NCBI RefSeq assembly: GCF_017353255.1
Contig: NZ_JAFMYU010000016.1
Span: 97,018-161,017, forward strand
Direction: 5' to 3'
Length of the DNA: 64,000 nt
DNA from: Fibrella aquatilis
GTDB lineage: Bacteria > Bacteroidota > Bacteroidia > Cytophagales > Spirosomataceae
The notes under the pieces are model-generated. The model was not told the origin of the DNA and searched no databases. It was given only the letters and a program-made list of their open reading frames with translations. The translations under genes were made by a program, and so were the position numbers. Positions 1-8,405 of this stretch are shown here, one piece after another (the first letter of the stretch is position 1; each line of letters opens with the position of its first letter).

Positions 1-2
1 TA

Positions 3-326
3 TACCATAAATACTGGGATGGACAGTGGCACCCCTGGCAGAATTTGAAAAAACCTTTTGAGAAAGGAATAGACAATACGCCGATAACCGATGTAGGGGC
101 TTTGATTTCGTCTGAAGATACATCAACTTTATTCTTACGCGGACAGGATTTCAGGCTGTGGCAGAATAATTTCGACGGTAAAAAGTGGATAGGTTGGTTT
201 AGAGCCGAAGCTCCAGACTTTCAATTTCAATCTGCCCCTTCTGCTATCTCATTTGGTCTTTGGAATAAGGAAATATTTGTCAGAGGTTGGGACGGAAAAG
301 TTTACAACATTAGTTGGAGCATGTAG
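3..326 (+). CDS. C-terminal fragment of a lectin-like beta-propeller protein (5' end outside window)
   Basis: The reading frame is open to the left edge, so only the last ~107 residues are visible. They contain repeated Trp/Gly-rich blades: YWDGQWHPW, FLRGQDFRLWQNNFDGKKW and FVRGWDGKVY. The pattern 'FVRG-D-xLW-xx-W-G-W' is typical of PLL/fucose-binding and sialidase-like propeller lectins, which are usually secreted carbohydrate binders. A TTG at 45 could serve as a start but lies in the middle of a blade, so the gene most likely begins upstream of the window. The stop is TAG at 324-326. Base composition is AT-richer than most of the window, as it is for the next gene. The family assignment rests on motif pattern only. 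Confidence 0.6.
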   Translation, partial: YHKYWDGQWHPWQNLKKPFEKGIDNTPITDVGALISSEDTSTLFLRGQDFRLWQNNFDGKKWIGWFRAEAPDFQFQSAPSAISFGLWNKEIFVRGWDGKVYNISWSM

Positions 327-387
327 CGAGTGTTGGTTCTACACTGGTTATTGCTTGAAAATAACCACTATCCAAACTAAATACACC

Positions 388-1152
388 ATGAAAACAGTAA
401 GCATTTTTATTGTTTCGGCAATTTCTGTATTTGCTTTCGATATTGTCGCATCAGGAACCGCACAAGCACAGAGTCGGTCTAAACGAACTCTCACATACTC
501 ATGTTGCGCTGATTACCCATTTAAACTGACTATTGCAGCTCAGGGTATGATGGACATGTTTAGCAAATTAGTGGCTAAGTCGGGTGTTGAGCAATGCGGT
601 GAGAATAACAAAGTTGTCAATAGTTTGACCTCAGCTATGCCTCTTGAGTACGTACAGAATAGCAAAAAGAAGGGCATTATAACCTACGCCGTGTTTTTTA
701 AAACTGCTCCCCCTTACGATGAAACTGAAGGCTCTGATCGAGTGCGGGCTGCATGGGCATCACGTGCCGGGGCCTACGAGTATTACGGCGCGTGCATACC
801 CGAGCCTATTGTTTATCCTGATACGACTGTAAGCCCGAACGAAGTATACGGAATAAAATTCGTTCCAATTGCTAGATATAATGTTCTGAAAGTCAAAGAT
901 GACATAAACAAAATAAATGGCTTTCCAATAGCGCAGATCCGCAATATTGTGAATGTATATATAGAAGCGCGAAACGGCTATATAGCAACTCAAGAGAAAG
1001 GCAGTTATACTGATGCGAAATCGTCAAAGGGTGTAGTCGCTGTGATAGAATCAATCAGTGGTCAGTTGATTAAATGCTATGTGCTCAATAATTACGATGG
1101 AGTCGGTGGTCAATTAGTCTGGAAGCAAATCAACAACTGTTCCGGCCTATAA
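388..1152 (+). CDS. Secreted protein of unknown function
   Basis: A 254-residue protein starting at the ATG at 388. The frame is open further upstream to 253, but a clean signal peptide (KTVSIFIVSAISVFAFDIVA, cleavage near AQAQ) begins at this ATG. The mature part is rich in Tyr, Val and Lys and has several Cys (CC near the start of the mature region, CGENN, CIPEP, CYVLN and a terminal CSGL), compatible with disulfides in an exported protein. I recognise no family. It follows the lectin-like fragment by 61 bp on the same strand and shares its AT-rich composition, so both may belong to one acquired block. Confidence 0.7.
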   Translation: MKTVSIFIVSAISVFAFDIVASGTAQAQSRSKRTLTYSCCADYPFKLTIAAQGMMDMFSKLVAKSGVEQCGENNKVVNSLTSAMPLEYVQNSKKKGIITYAVFFKTAPPYDETEGSDRVRAAWASRAGAYEYYGACIPEPIVYPDTTVSPNEVYGIKFVPIARYNVLKVKDDINKINGFPIAQIRNIVNVYIEARNGYIATQEKGSYTDAKSSKGVVAVIESISGQLIKCYVLNNYDGVGGQLVWKQINNCSGL

Positions 1153-1186
1153 ATGAGATTTTTGACTCCTTCACTTCTGCCACACC

Positions 1187-1342
1187 ATGAAAACGTACCT
1201 GCGTCTGCTGCCCCTGGTAGCGAGGCTATCTATTGGCTGTACACCAGGCGACAACAGCCCGATTGAACCTGAACGTAGCCTCAGCTTATCCGCTACGAAC
1301 CCGACGGTCACAGCCCTTCCTAAAAAGGGCAATTTGGAATAG
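1187..1342 (+). pseudogene. Possible lipoprotein gene remnant (51 codons) in the 1153-1460 gap
   Basis: An ATG at 1187 opens a 51-codon frame with a lipoprotein-like start (MKTYLRLLPL, then a lipobox-like LSIGC). It stops at TAG 1340-1342 after SLSATNPTVTALPKKGNLE. The beginning looks like a genuine signal sequence, but nothing recognisable follows, so this reads as a decayed or truncated lipoprotein gene. The remaining bases up to 1460 show no other gene. Confidence is low. Confidence 0.25.
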
Positions 1343-1460
1343 TACAGGAAAACCAGCCAACGTTGCTTGCCTCCTGCAAACTGGTTATTCCATCAGGATT
1401 CGTTAACTGAACCAGCAATCAATCCACTCCATAACGGCGGCTATCAGACCGCTAAAAAAC

Positions 1461-2459
1461 ATGACCAGACAATTCGCCATCGCGGGGCTGTTGCTGTTGA
1501 TCGGCTGTACGCGACAGAACAACGATACGCCGATTACGCCCCAGTTGGTGCTACCGAGCTGTATTATGGCCGCTTTCGACCTGACCACGACGATTCAGGG
1601 GCAGGGGGCAATCAAAGACACGTACCTGAACACGTTCGATGCGAACGGATTGCTAACCACGGCTACGGTTCAATACAACACGCAGGGGCCGGGCGGGTCG
1701 TATGACAGTCGAGAGGCCATTACGTATCAGTACGACAGCGGCGGTTTCCTTCAGGAATCCGTTGAAAAGTCCACAACTACGGGGACATACAGTGGCGGCG
1801 CGCCCACGACGAGCGCTTACCTCACGACCAATCGGTTCACCTACGAGGCGGGTCGGCTCAGTTTGGTCGTTCGGCGAACCACCGGAGCCTACCGCAGCAT
1901 GAACACACAGACGTACCAGTATGATGGAGCGGGCCGCCTTAGTCAGTACACCTCGACCGACTCGGCCAGCAAAGCCGTTACCAGCTACACATATATGGCG
2001 GGGGTTATCAGCCGGGTTACGCAGAATGGGAAAGACCAGTATACCATCAACGGCGGGCGGCTGACAGCCTCGGCAGGTGGCTACCACTATGACTATGACA
2101 CGCAGGGGCGGCTGGCTGGCATCCGCGGCACCACGTCGGGCAGCACATCGACCGAATACGAATACGAACCGACGGGAAAGCCGATTTTGATGACCCAGCC
2201 GCAGTTGCGCTTCAAAGGCATCCCGTTCGACGCGCTGCTGCAAGTGCTGGGTGGGGCGGAACAGTATGGGCTGCTTCGCCGCGAGACCGAGTACCGGGAC
2301 GTCAACGGCAAGTGCGAAACGATCAGCGAGTCGGTGCATACGTACCAACTGAACGCAAACGGCTACCCAACGGGGCAGACCACCACGCGCACGAGTAGCA
2401 GCCCTACGTCGCCCGGCACGGAGAAGACAACCGCAACCTATGCCTACCGGGGCTGCTGA
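1461..2459 (+). CDS. YD/RHS-repeat-like lipoprotein
   Basis: A 332-residue protein with a lipoprotein signal (AIAGLLLLIGC, acylated Cys near residue 16). The body is a run of divergent YD-type repeats: YQYDSGGFLQE, FTYEAGRLSLV, YQYDGAGRLSQ, YHYDYDTQGRLAGI and YEYEPTGKPI. These resemble RHS/YD shells, but there is no RHS core motif and no toxin tip, so it is probably a small surface lipoprotein common in Cytophagales. The large opposing frames here are only shadows of the repetitive coding sequence. It ends 31 bp before the next lipoprotein start. Confidence 0.7.
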   Translation: MTRQFAIAGLLLLIGCTRQNNDTPITPQLVLPSCIMAAFDLTTTIQGQGAIKDTYLNTFDANGLLTTATVQYNTQGPGGSYDSREAITYQYDSGGFLQESVEKSTTTGTYSGGAPTTSAYLTTNRFTYEAGRLSLVVRRTTGAYRSMNTQTYQYDGAGRLSQYTSTDSASKAVTSYTYMAGVISRVTQNGKDQYTINGGRLTASAGGYHYDYDTQGRLAGIRGTTSGSTSTEYEYEPTGKPILMTQPQLRFKGIPFDALLQVLGGAEQYGLLRRETEYRDVNGKCETISESVHTYQLNANGYPTGQTTTRTSSSPTSPGTEKTTATYAYRGC

Positions 2460-2490
2460 CAGCGTATCCACACCCTATACTTCACCAAGC

Positions 2491-2754
2491 ATGAAATCGC
2501 TTTTGCTTCTGATTCCTCTCCTGATGGGGTTGGGTAGCGGCTGTAAACAGGACGACAGCCAGCTAATCCAACCTGACAAGGCTAACCAGCCATTGGCTAC
2601 TGGCCAGACAGTCCAACGTACCCGACAGACTGCTACATCGAGTCTATACACGAACCATCGCCCGCCGACACCTTTTTCCTGCACCCTGGTTGCTCCGTCT
2701 GAACCGATGACGAACAACGTGGTAAAGCCGATGCTGGCCCGGCGCGTCAAATGA
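2491..2754 (+). CDS. Short lipoprotein, possibly frameshifted
   Basis: The ATG at 2491 is followed by a convincing lipoprotein signal (KSLLLLIPLLMGLGSGC). The 87-residue frame then becomes low in recognisable character. From about 2605 a different frame reads like a more natural protein end (YPTDCYIESIHEPS, then FFLHPGCSV and a stop near 2697), which suggests an indel in the middle. Given the two nonsense-broken genes just downstream, this may be another decaying gene. I do not recognise the family. Confidence 0.4.
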   Translation: MKSLLLLIPLLMGLGSGCKQDDSQLIQPDKANQPLATGQTVQRTRQTATSSLYTNHRPPTPFSCTLVAPSEPMTNNVVKPMLARRVK

Positions 2755-2778
2755 CTATGAAACTAACGCTTATCGATC

Positions 2779-3180
2779 ATGAAAACTCGCATGACCCAGT
2801 TGCTGTTGTTCGCCCACCTTTTTGGCTTCCTCGCCACGTTCGCCCAAAATGCCCCGCCCACTGCTGAACCATCCCCTTCGCTCGTAGGTCGCTGGCAAAA
2901 CCGATCACCGAAAGGGGTTGTGGGGATGGCCGTATTTCGGGCCGACAGCTCCTGTAGTGGTTTTGTCAACGGGAAGCAATTCGTCAGTGGAACTTATTAC
3001 GTCCGGCAGGACACTTTTCACATTCAAGATGGCGCTTGCGGTGCCTAGTACGGGACCTACAAACTCACCTTCGTTACGAGCGATTCGATCCACTTCGCGG
3101 CCATTCAGGACCGGTGCCAGGGACGACGGCAGGGGAGCGACGGGTTGACGCTTGGGCGGATAAAGCCAGCCAAACCATGA
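2779..3180 (+). pseudogene. Small secreted protein interrupted by an in-frame TAG
   Basis: A signal peptide (MKTRMTQLLLFAHLFGFLA, ending TFAQ) is followed by a lipocalin-like small beta-rich domain: LVGRWQNRS, then a strand pattern SGTYYVRQDTFHIQDG. TAG at 3046-3048 (codon 90) stops it. The same frame continues without any further stop as YGTYKLTFVTSDSIHFAAIQ, then CQGRR, GSDGLTLGRIKP, to a TGA at 3178-3180. That terminal TGA overlaps the ATG of the next gene (ATGA at 3177-3180), which supports 3180 as the original gene end. The full product would be 133 residues. Confidence 0.7.
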
Positions 3181-4133
3181 AACCTACCTGGGTAGTGCTG
3201 ACCTTGTTGGGTATAGCCGGGCTGGGCGGTTCGGCCTTCGTTACCGACGAACCCAACCAGGTGGCAGTTCTCGGCGAACGCCTGTTTTCGGACCCGATCC
3301 TGTCACGTACCCGCACCATTAGCTGCGCCACCTGCCACCGGCCCGACTACGCCTTTGCCGATACGTCGGCGGTGAGTGTGGGCGTGCGGGGGCAGCGGGG
3401 CAAACGGAATACGCCCTCGGCCATGAATGTGTTGCTACAAGCCAATTTCTTCTGGGACGGGCGGGCCGCTACCCTGGAAGAGCAAGTCCTGGCCCCCATC
3501 GAAAATCCCGACGAGATGGACTTGCCCATTGCCGAAGCCGTGAACCGCCTCAACAGGAGCAAGACCTACGTCGCGCAGTTCGGGCGGGTGTTTGGCGAGC
3601 TACCAAGCCGGACGAATCTGGCGAAAGCGTTGGCCGAGTTTCAGCGGACGCTCGAAACCGCCGACTCTCCTTTCGACGACTAGCGCATGAATGATAACGA
3701 AGCTGCCGTCAGCGAGTCGGCCAAACGCGGGTTTGCGCTCTTCAACGGCAGGGCCAACTGCGTTCAGTGCCATTTTGGAGCCAATTTCAACAACTCCGAT
3801 TTTCGGAACATCGGCCTCTTTGACGGCAAGACGCTAACCGACAGCGGGCGGGCGGCGGTAACGAAGCAAGCCGGTGATCTGGGTAAATTCAAAATCGGTC
3901 CACTGCGCAATGTGGCCCTCACGGCTCCCTACATGCACAACGGTATGTTCAAAACGCTGCACGAGGTGGTCGACTACTATGACGACCCCGACAAGGTAGT
4001 ACCCGACGCCATTAATCGCGACCCACTGCTGGCCAAACCACTGGGGCTAACAGCACAGGAAAAACAGGATTTAGTGAGTTTTTTGCAATCATTGACCGAC
4101 AACCGGTTTTCGAGAATGACAGCAAAGCCATGA
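3177..4133 (+). pseudogene. Di-haem cytochrome c peroxidase (MauG/CCP family) interrupted by an in-frame TAG
   Basis: The start at 3177 overlaps the previous gene by 4 bp. A signal segment (VVLTLLGIAGLGGSAF) precedes the N-terminal haem domain with CATCH and the WDGRAATLEEQ and P-x-E-M segments typical of bacterial di-haem peroxidases. TAG at 3681-3683 (codon 169) interrupts the gene after FDD. The same frame continues with RMNDNEAAVSESAKRG, the second haem site CVQCH and the APYMHNGMFKTLHEV motif carrying the Met ligand, to a TGA at 4133. The family normally reduces H2O2 in the periplasm using both haems. An ATG at 3687 could restart translation, but the product would lack a signal peptide, so it should not receive haem. 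Confidence 0.85.
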
Positions 4134-4155
4134 TGCCCACCCGCAGTAAAAAAGC

Positions 4156-6135
4156 CTACACCTCGAAGGCCTGGAACGCTTTGAGCGAACCGGGGTTGCG
4201 CATGGTGTCGGGGCTGGCCACGCGGTCGGGTTGTTGGCCCATGAGGATTTTTTTGACGGGCGTTTCCATCTTCTTGCCACTAATGGTATAGGGTACTTCG
4301 GCAATCTGATGGATGCTGTCGGGTACGTGGCGGGGGCTGTATTGGCTGCGCAGGGCCTGCTTAATACGCGTTTTCAGGTCGTCGCTGAGGGTTTGGCCAT
4401 CGCGGAGGGCTACGAACAGTGGCATCTGGTAGGCACCGTCTTCGTGCTCGATACCCACCACCAGGCTGTCGGCAATTTCGGGGAGGCTCTCCACGGCACT
4501 GTATATTTCGGCGGTGCCAATGCGGACCCCGTCGCGGTTGAGGGTGGCGTCGGAACGTCCGTAGATGATAACGGTGCCCCGGTCGGTGATTTTGATCCAG
4601 TCACCATGCCGCCATACGTTGGGGTTCTGCTCGAAGTAGGAGGCCCGGTAGCGTTCGTTGTTGTGGGCGGGGTTGTCGCTTCTGTCGCCCCAGAAATAAA
4701 TGGGCATAGACGGCATCGGCTCCAGAATCATCATCTCGCCCAGGGCCTCGCGCACGGGTTGGCCGTCCTCGTCAAACGCCTCGACATGGCAACCCAGCAG
4801 TCGACATTGGATCTCGCCCGCCACCACGGCATCAAGCGGATTGCCGCCCACAAAGCCACTACACACGTCGGTGCCACCGCTGAGCGAGATGAGCCAGACG
4901 TCGCTTTTCACGTTCTCGTAAATCCACCGGAAACCTTCGGGCGGCAGGGGTGAGCCGGTCGAGCCAATGGTTCGTAATGACTTAAATGCCAACGTATTAG
5001 TTGGCCTCAGCCCCTGCCTCATGCAGGAGAGGTAATACGCCGCCCCGCCCCCGAAATGGTTCACCTGCGCCTGCTCGGCCAGGAGCCAGAGGCGGCTCAG
5101 GTCGGGGTAAGCGGGTGAGCCTTCATACAGCACCAGCGTAGCCCCCACTAGCATAGAGGCCAGCGAAAAATTCCACATCATCCAGCCCGTGGTGGTATAC
5201 CAGAAGTAGCGTTCGCCGGGGCGCACGTCCTGGTGCAGGGCCAGGGCCTTGAGGTGTTCCAGCAAACAGCCGCCCACGCTGTGGGTAATGGCCTTGGGCT
5301 TGCCCGTGGTGCCCGACGAAAACAGGATCCAGAGGGGGCTGTCGAACGGGACGGGTTCAAACGTCAGCGCTGCAAAGGGAGTGTCGAGCACGTCGGCCCA
5401 GGCGGTGGTGCCGGCAGGCGAAGTGGCATCATTATTTAGAAACGGCACCCAGACAGTGGCCTTCAGCGAGGGCAGGCCCCGCTGCAACTGAACCAGGTCG
5501 TCCTGTTTATCAATGGCCTTGCCGTTGTAGGTGTAGCCGTCGGCAATTAGCAGTACGGTAGGGGCTATTTGCCGAAACCGGTCGAGCACACTGGCCGTGC
5601 CAAAATCGGGCGAACAACTCGACCAGACGGCCCCCAGCGATTGCGTGGCCAGAAAGCCTACCACGGCTTCGGGGATGTTGGGCAGCAAGGCCACCACGCG
5701 GTCGCCCACGCCCACGCCCTGCTGCCGCAGAAACTCGGCCAGGGCACCCACCTGCTTTGCCAGTTCGGGCCACGACATAGCCCGGAGCCGGTTGCGTTCC
5801 GAGGCGTAGAGCAGGGCCGGGTAGGTGTGGTTGGCGTTGCGAAAAATGTGTTCGGCGTAGTTGACGGTGGCCCCCGTAAACCACTGCGTACCGATCATGC
5901 CCTGCCGGGGTCGTTCGAGCACGCTTCGGTAGGGGGCGTGAAATTTCACCTCGAAATAAGTAGCAATGACTTCCCAGAAATCATCGACGTTGGCCACCGA
6001 CCAGTGCCATAAATCGTCGTAATGACGCAGATAAAGGCCTTTTTTAACAAACAGGTAGTCGATAAAGTGTTTCATCCGCGACTGCTGTTTGGAGCGGGCG
6101 TCGGGTGTCCAGAGCGGGGTAGGGGTGGGGGTCAT
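4156..6135 (-). CDS. Acetoacetyl-CoA synthetase
   Basis: A 659-residue ANL-superfamily adenylating enzyme, expected to activate acetoacetate to acetoacetyl-CoA with ATP in the cytoplasm (ketone body and polyhydroxyalkanoate-type carbon use). The N-terminal ACS-type domain (FWEVIATYFEVKFHAPY, then WFTGATVNYAEHIF) is specific to the acetoacetyl/acetyl-CoA synthetase branch. The AMP-binding motif LFSSGTTGKPKAITHS lies at residues ~271-286, followed by the YGRSDATLNRDGVRIGTAEI motif. The C-terminal catalytic Lys region is SGKKMETPVKKIL. The ATG at 6135 is preferred over a TTG two codons upstream. It is convergent with the broken peroxidase gene, 22 bp apart. Length matches the family (~650). Confidence 0.9.
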   Translation of the reverse strand: MTPTPTPLWTPDARSKQQSRMKHFIDYLFVKKGLYLRHYDDLWHWSVANVDDFWEVIATYFEVKFHAPYRSVLERPRQGMIGTQWFTGATVNYAEHIFRNANHTYPALLYASERNRLRAMSWPELAKQVGALAEFLRQQGVGVGDRVVALLPNIPEAVVGFLATQSLGAVWSSCSPDFGTASVLDRFRQIAPTVLLIADGYTYNGKAIDKQDDLVQLQRGLPSLKATVWVPFLNNDATSPAGTTAWADVLDTPFAALTFEPVPFDSPLWILFSSGTTGKPKAITHSVGGCLLEHLKALALHQDVRPGERYFWYTTTGWMMWNFSLASMLVGATLVLYEGSPAYPDLSRLWLLAEQAQVNHFGGGAAYYLSCMRQGLRPTNTLAFKSLRTIGSTGSPLPPEGFRWIYENVKSDVWLISLSGGTDVCSGFVGGNPLDAVVAGEIQCRLLGCHVEAFDEDGQPVREALGEMMILEPMPSMPIYFWGDRSDNPAHNNERYRASYFEQNPNVWRHGDWIKITDRGTVIIYGRSDATLNRDGVRIGTAEIYSAVESLPEIADSLVVGIEHEDGAYQMPLFVALRDGQTLSDDLKTRIKQALRSQYSPRHVPDSIHQIAEVPYTISGKKMETPVKKILMGQQPDRVASPDTMRNPGSLKAFQAFEV

Positions 6136-6148
6136 GGGCAAAAAAAGA

Positions 6149-6193
6149 GCGGGATTCGGCGTTACTGACTGATGTAGTAACGCCGAATCCCGC
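6149..6193 (-). terminator. Perfect 18-bp hairpin between two minus-strand genes
   Basis: Arms 6149-6166 and 6176-6193 are perfect complements with a 9-nt loop. The hairpin lies downstream of the YcxB-like gene and just upstream of the acetoacetyl-CoA synthetase start; an A-run on the plus strand (6140-6146) gives U residues after the stem on the minus-strand RNA. It therefore fits an intrinsic terminator that separates the two genes. Confidence 0.65.
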
Positions 6194-6214
6194 CCGCTTC
6201 GCGTACCGTTCGCG

Positions 6215-6820
6215 CTATTTGGCTGTCGTAGTTGCTTTGGCTGGGGTGGTGCTTTCGGCTTCTGGCAGCAGGCCTTTCCGGCGCAGGAGCAACTCCATAA
6301 ATTTCTGGTCGTTTTCGCTCGTGAAGATCGAAAAGGGGAGGTATAAAAACTGCGCCCGGGCCATTTGCTTAGCCAGGTAGCCCATGAAGAAATTCATGGC
6401 TGGCATACCCTTTGCGTCGAGGCCGTTACCCAGTTGCAACACGTAGGCGTCCTTGGTTTTAACGCCGCTCTTAATCATGTCCCACTTCAACATGCCGCCT
6501 TCTTTGGCGTTGAGCTTCATGAGAATATGGCGGCTGTCGATCTCGTAGACGTACTTTTCAAACATCGGCTTGAACTGCTCCGACTGCGACACGCCCGTAA
6601 ACTGAACGGCCCAAAACAGCACATAGATGACCGTGAGCAGGATTACCACCACGTAGATCCAGTAGTTGGGATACACGTGCGTCAGGTTCAGGATGGCGTT
6701 AATCAGGATAAGGGCCAGCGGTATGCCGCTCCACAGCCAGTTGTCGCGCACCCACTGCCGAAACGCTAAGCTGATGTAGGTTTTTTGGTCTAAGGCGTAC
6801 TTTTTGGTTTTGATTGTCAT
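6215..6820 (-). CDS. Two-TM membrane protein, YcxB-like
   Basis: A 201-residue protein. The start at 6820 (MTIKTKKYALDQKTY) is chosen because the longer frame to 6862 begins with an atypical His/Phe-rich stretch and would run through a promoter at 6848-6855. Two adjacent membrane segments (WSGIPLALILINAIL; WIYVVVILLTVIYVLFW) are followed by a cytosolic domain (YEIDSRHILMKLNAKEGGMLKWDMI) resembling the YcxB-like fold, a PH-like domain often found in membrane proteins of unknown role. The C-terminal tail is Ala/Thr/Lys-rich. Function unknown. Confidence 0.7.
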   Translation of the reverse strand: MTIKTKKYALDQKTYISLAFRQWVRDNWLWSGIPLALILINAILNLTHVYPNYWIYVVVILLTVIYVLFWAVQFTGVSQSEQFKPMFEKYVYEIDSRHILMKLNAKEGGMLKWDMIKSGVKTKDAYVLQLGNGLDAKGMPAMNFFMGYLAKQMARAQFLYLPFSIFTSENDQKFMELLLRRKGLLPEAESTTPAKATTTAK

Positions 6821-6847
6821 GACGTACCCGCACGGAAAATGAAGGTG

Positions 6848-6855
6848 CAAAGATA
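6848..6855 (-). promoter_or_regulatory. Bacteroidota -7 promoter box (TATCTTTG)
   Basis: On the minus strand the sequence reads TATCTTTG, an exact match to TAnnTTTG, 28 bp upstream of the ATG at 6820. It sits immediately after the stop of the upstream gene, so the YcxB-like gene probably has its own promoter. No clear -33 TTG at the ideal spacing is visible. Confidence 0.55.
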
Positions 6856-6862
6856 CGAACAA

Positions 6863-7303
6863 TCAGGCTTTGCGGAATTGCAGCGAGTGAATCACCACCC
6901 GCTTGTCGGCGCGGCGGTGCATGAGCACATAGACCTGGTAGTGGTCTTCGCCGGTGTAATAAGAGCCGGTACGGTACAGTAAATTACCCGATCCGCCTTT
7001 GTAAATATACTCAAAACGATAGGGTGGGTATTTTCTGAAGAAAGTACCTAAAATAAGCTCGGCTTGCCGGGCGCTCACGGTGGTATAGTCTACCTGAAGC
7101 GCGTCTATCTTTAGTTCAATCTGCTTGTCGAAATAAGTAGCCAGTGGAGCGGCTTTACCGGCTTTTACAGAGCTGATAATCAGAACATTAATGTCATTGT
7201 CGAGAGTGAGAGATGGAAGCGTAATCAGCAGCATTATGGCCAGAAGAAAGCGTCTGATGGGGCGTTGGATGGGGAGAAAGAGGTTGGTAGTTACGTGTAG
7301 CAT
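6863..7303 (-). CDS. DUF4783 family secreted protein
   Basis: A 146-residue protein with an N-terminal hydrophobic segment (FLLAIMLLITLPSLTL) acting as a signal peptide or anchor. The core (SSVKAGKAAPLATYFDKQIELKI, split over residues ~45-67; then SARQAELILGTFFRKYPPY and YQVYVLMHRR) matches what I recall of the DUF4783 family, an NTF2-like fold found in Bacteroidota. Its molecular role is unknown. It is divergent from the phosphoribosyltransferase gene at 7432, with about 130 bp between them. Confidence 0.65.
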   Translation of the reverse strand: MLHVTTNLFLPIQRPIRRFLLAIMLLITLPSLTLDNDINVLIISSVKAGKAAPLATYFDKQIELKIDALQVDYTTVSARQAELILGTFFRKYPPYRFEYIYKGGSGNLLYRTGSYYTGEDHYQVYVLMHRRADKRVVIHSLQFRKA

Positions 7304-7431
7304 GGGGTATAGAAACTACCCATAGTGCGGGTGGCTTTCTCATCTATTGGCGAAAACTGTGCCAAGTCCGGCTCCATTGGCTCAAAGTTTTTTTGCCAAC
7401 TTTACAACGTGCATCCACCGGGCTATCCTGT

Positions 7432-7932
7432 ATGACAACCACCCAGATTTTGACTGCCGACCAGATTCAGCAGAAAATACGCCGTATTGCCTTCCAGGTC
7501 TATGAAACCAATTTCGCCGAAGCCCACGTGCTACTGGCGGGCGTGGCAGGCGAGGGGTTTGTGCTGGCCCAGCGCCTGGCCGACGAGCTTAGTCAGATTG
7601 CTCCCTTCCGGGTCACGCTGGTGAAAATCGACATCGACAAGTCGCAGCCCGCTCAACCCGACATTCCGCTGCCCACCCTGCCCGCCCATTACGCCGGGGT
7701 GGTGGTCCTCGTCGACGACGTGCTGAATTCGGGCCGGACGCTGGCGTTTAGTTTGCAGCCGTTTCTGCACGTGCCCGTCAGCAAGATTCAGATTGCCGTG
7801 CTCGTAAATCGCAACCACCCCCGCTACCCCATCGCCGCCAGCTTCATCGGCTACGAACTGGCCACTACCCTCAACGAACACGTAGAAGTGGTACTGAGTG
7901 ATGCTGCCAGGGAGGGGGTGTATTTGAGGTGA
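7432..7932 (+). CDS. PyrR-like phosphoribosyltransferase
   Basis: A 166-residue type I phosphoribosyltransferase. The PRPP-binding loop is VVLVDDVLNSGRT (residues ~91-103) and the N-terminal part has the LAGVAGEGFVLAQRLADEL segment of the PyrR/HPRT fold. In the family such proteins are uracil phosphoribosyltransferase/pyrimidine attenuators or purine PRTases. With no pyr genes nearby, the substrate cannot be set. The ATG at 7432 is preferred over an upstream TTG at 7393, because it puts the conserved beginning (TTTQILTADQIQQKIRRIA) at the N-terminus. The gene ends at the left arm of a long hairpin. Confidence 0.75.
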   Translation: MTTTQILTADQIQQKIRRIAFQVYETNFAEAHVLLAGVAGEGFVLAQRLADELSQIAPFRVTLVKIDIDKSQPAQPDIPLPTLPAHYAGVVVLVDDVLNSGRTLAFSLQPFLHVPVSKIQIAVLVNRNHPRYPIAASFIGYELATTLNEHVEVVLSDAAREGVYLR

Positions 7933-8044
7933 AGGGATTTACGAATTACGCTGACGCACGAGTACGCTTGCTTTAGCCGACTGGCGTAAGCAAGCGTACT
8001 CATGCGTCAGCGTAATTCGTAAATCGTACATCGTAAATCCCTTC
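7931..8044. repeat. Long inverted repeat with heptad arms (ATTTACG/AATTACG family)
   Basis: The left arm (7931-7971) and right arm (7988-8044) are complementary and begin with units of the form ATTTACG, AATTACG and ATGTACG. The right arm carries exactly two extra 7-bp units (14 bp) compared with the left. The apex contains GCTGACGC / GCGTCAGC. It fills the gap between two convergent genes and overlaps the last bases of both. Confidence 0.9.
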
Positions 8045-8345
8045 ACGCTTCCTCCAGCAACGTTCTGAACGACACGTACTTGCCGGTGTAGCGGTCGGCT
8101 ACGTCTTGCTGGAGGGCGGCTTGGTGGAGGCTTTGGTAGGTGACGAAATCTTCCATGGCCCGAAACCAATACTGAAACGTATAAGTGATGCCGCCGTTGT
8201 CTACTTCGGTGAGCAGCTTGAGCACGTTTTTCTGGATGGGCAGCCCTGTGGCCATTACGGCGGGCATGTGTTCGTCTTTCATCCACCGCAGAAACTCACG
8301 CTCGATGGCGGGTTCGATGCTCATCGTAATGTTATACAGAATCAT
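8043..8345 (-). CDS. DUF4286 family protein
   Basis: A 100-residue small soluble protein starting at 8345 (MILYNITMSIEPAIEREFLR). WMKDEHMPAVMATG and the LTEVDNGGITYTFQYWF segment match the DUF4286 family of Bacteroidota, which has a ferredoxin-like (dimeric alpha-beta barrel) appearance. Function unknown. It is convergent with the PRTase gene and divergent from the membrane protein at 8406; its stop lies inside the hairpin's right arm. Confidence 0.75.
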   Translation of the reverse strand: MILYNITMSIEPAIEREFLRWMKDEHMPAVMATGLPIQKNVLKLLTEVDNGGITYTFQYWFRAMEDFVTYQSLHQAALQQDVADRYTGKYVSFRTLLEEA

Positions 8346-8405
8346 AGGCTGGGTACGGGTTTGTCCGTTTCTTTGCGGGTGCAATTTTTTTGATAAACCT
8401 ACACG

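Noticed and set aside
1187..1342. A functional 51-residue lipoprotein
   Set aside because: Signal sequence is plausible, but nothing conserved follows the lipobox, so it is listed only as a possible remnant.
1653..2471. 272-codon minus-strand frame opposite the YD-repeat lipoprotein
   Set aside because: It is Arg/Gly/Val-rich, has no motif or signal, and exactly mirrors a repetitive coding gene with clear lipoprotein start; treated as a shadow.
2779..4133. General recoding of TAG as a sense codon in this organism
   Set aside because: Many intact genes in the window end with TAG at the right family length (for example the transglycosylase at 15364, the PIN toxin at 41706 and atpG at 54782), so TAG is a normal stop; only local readthrough or decay remains possible.
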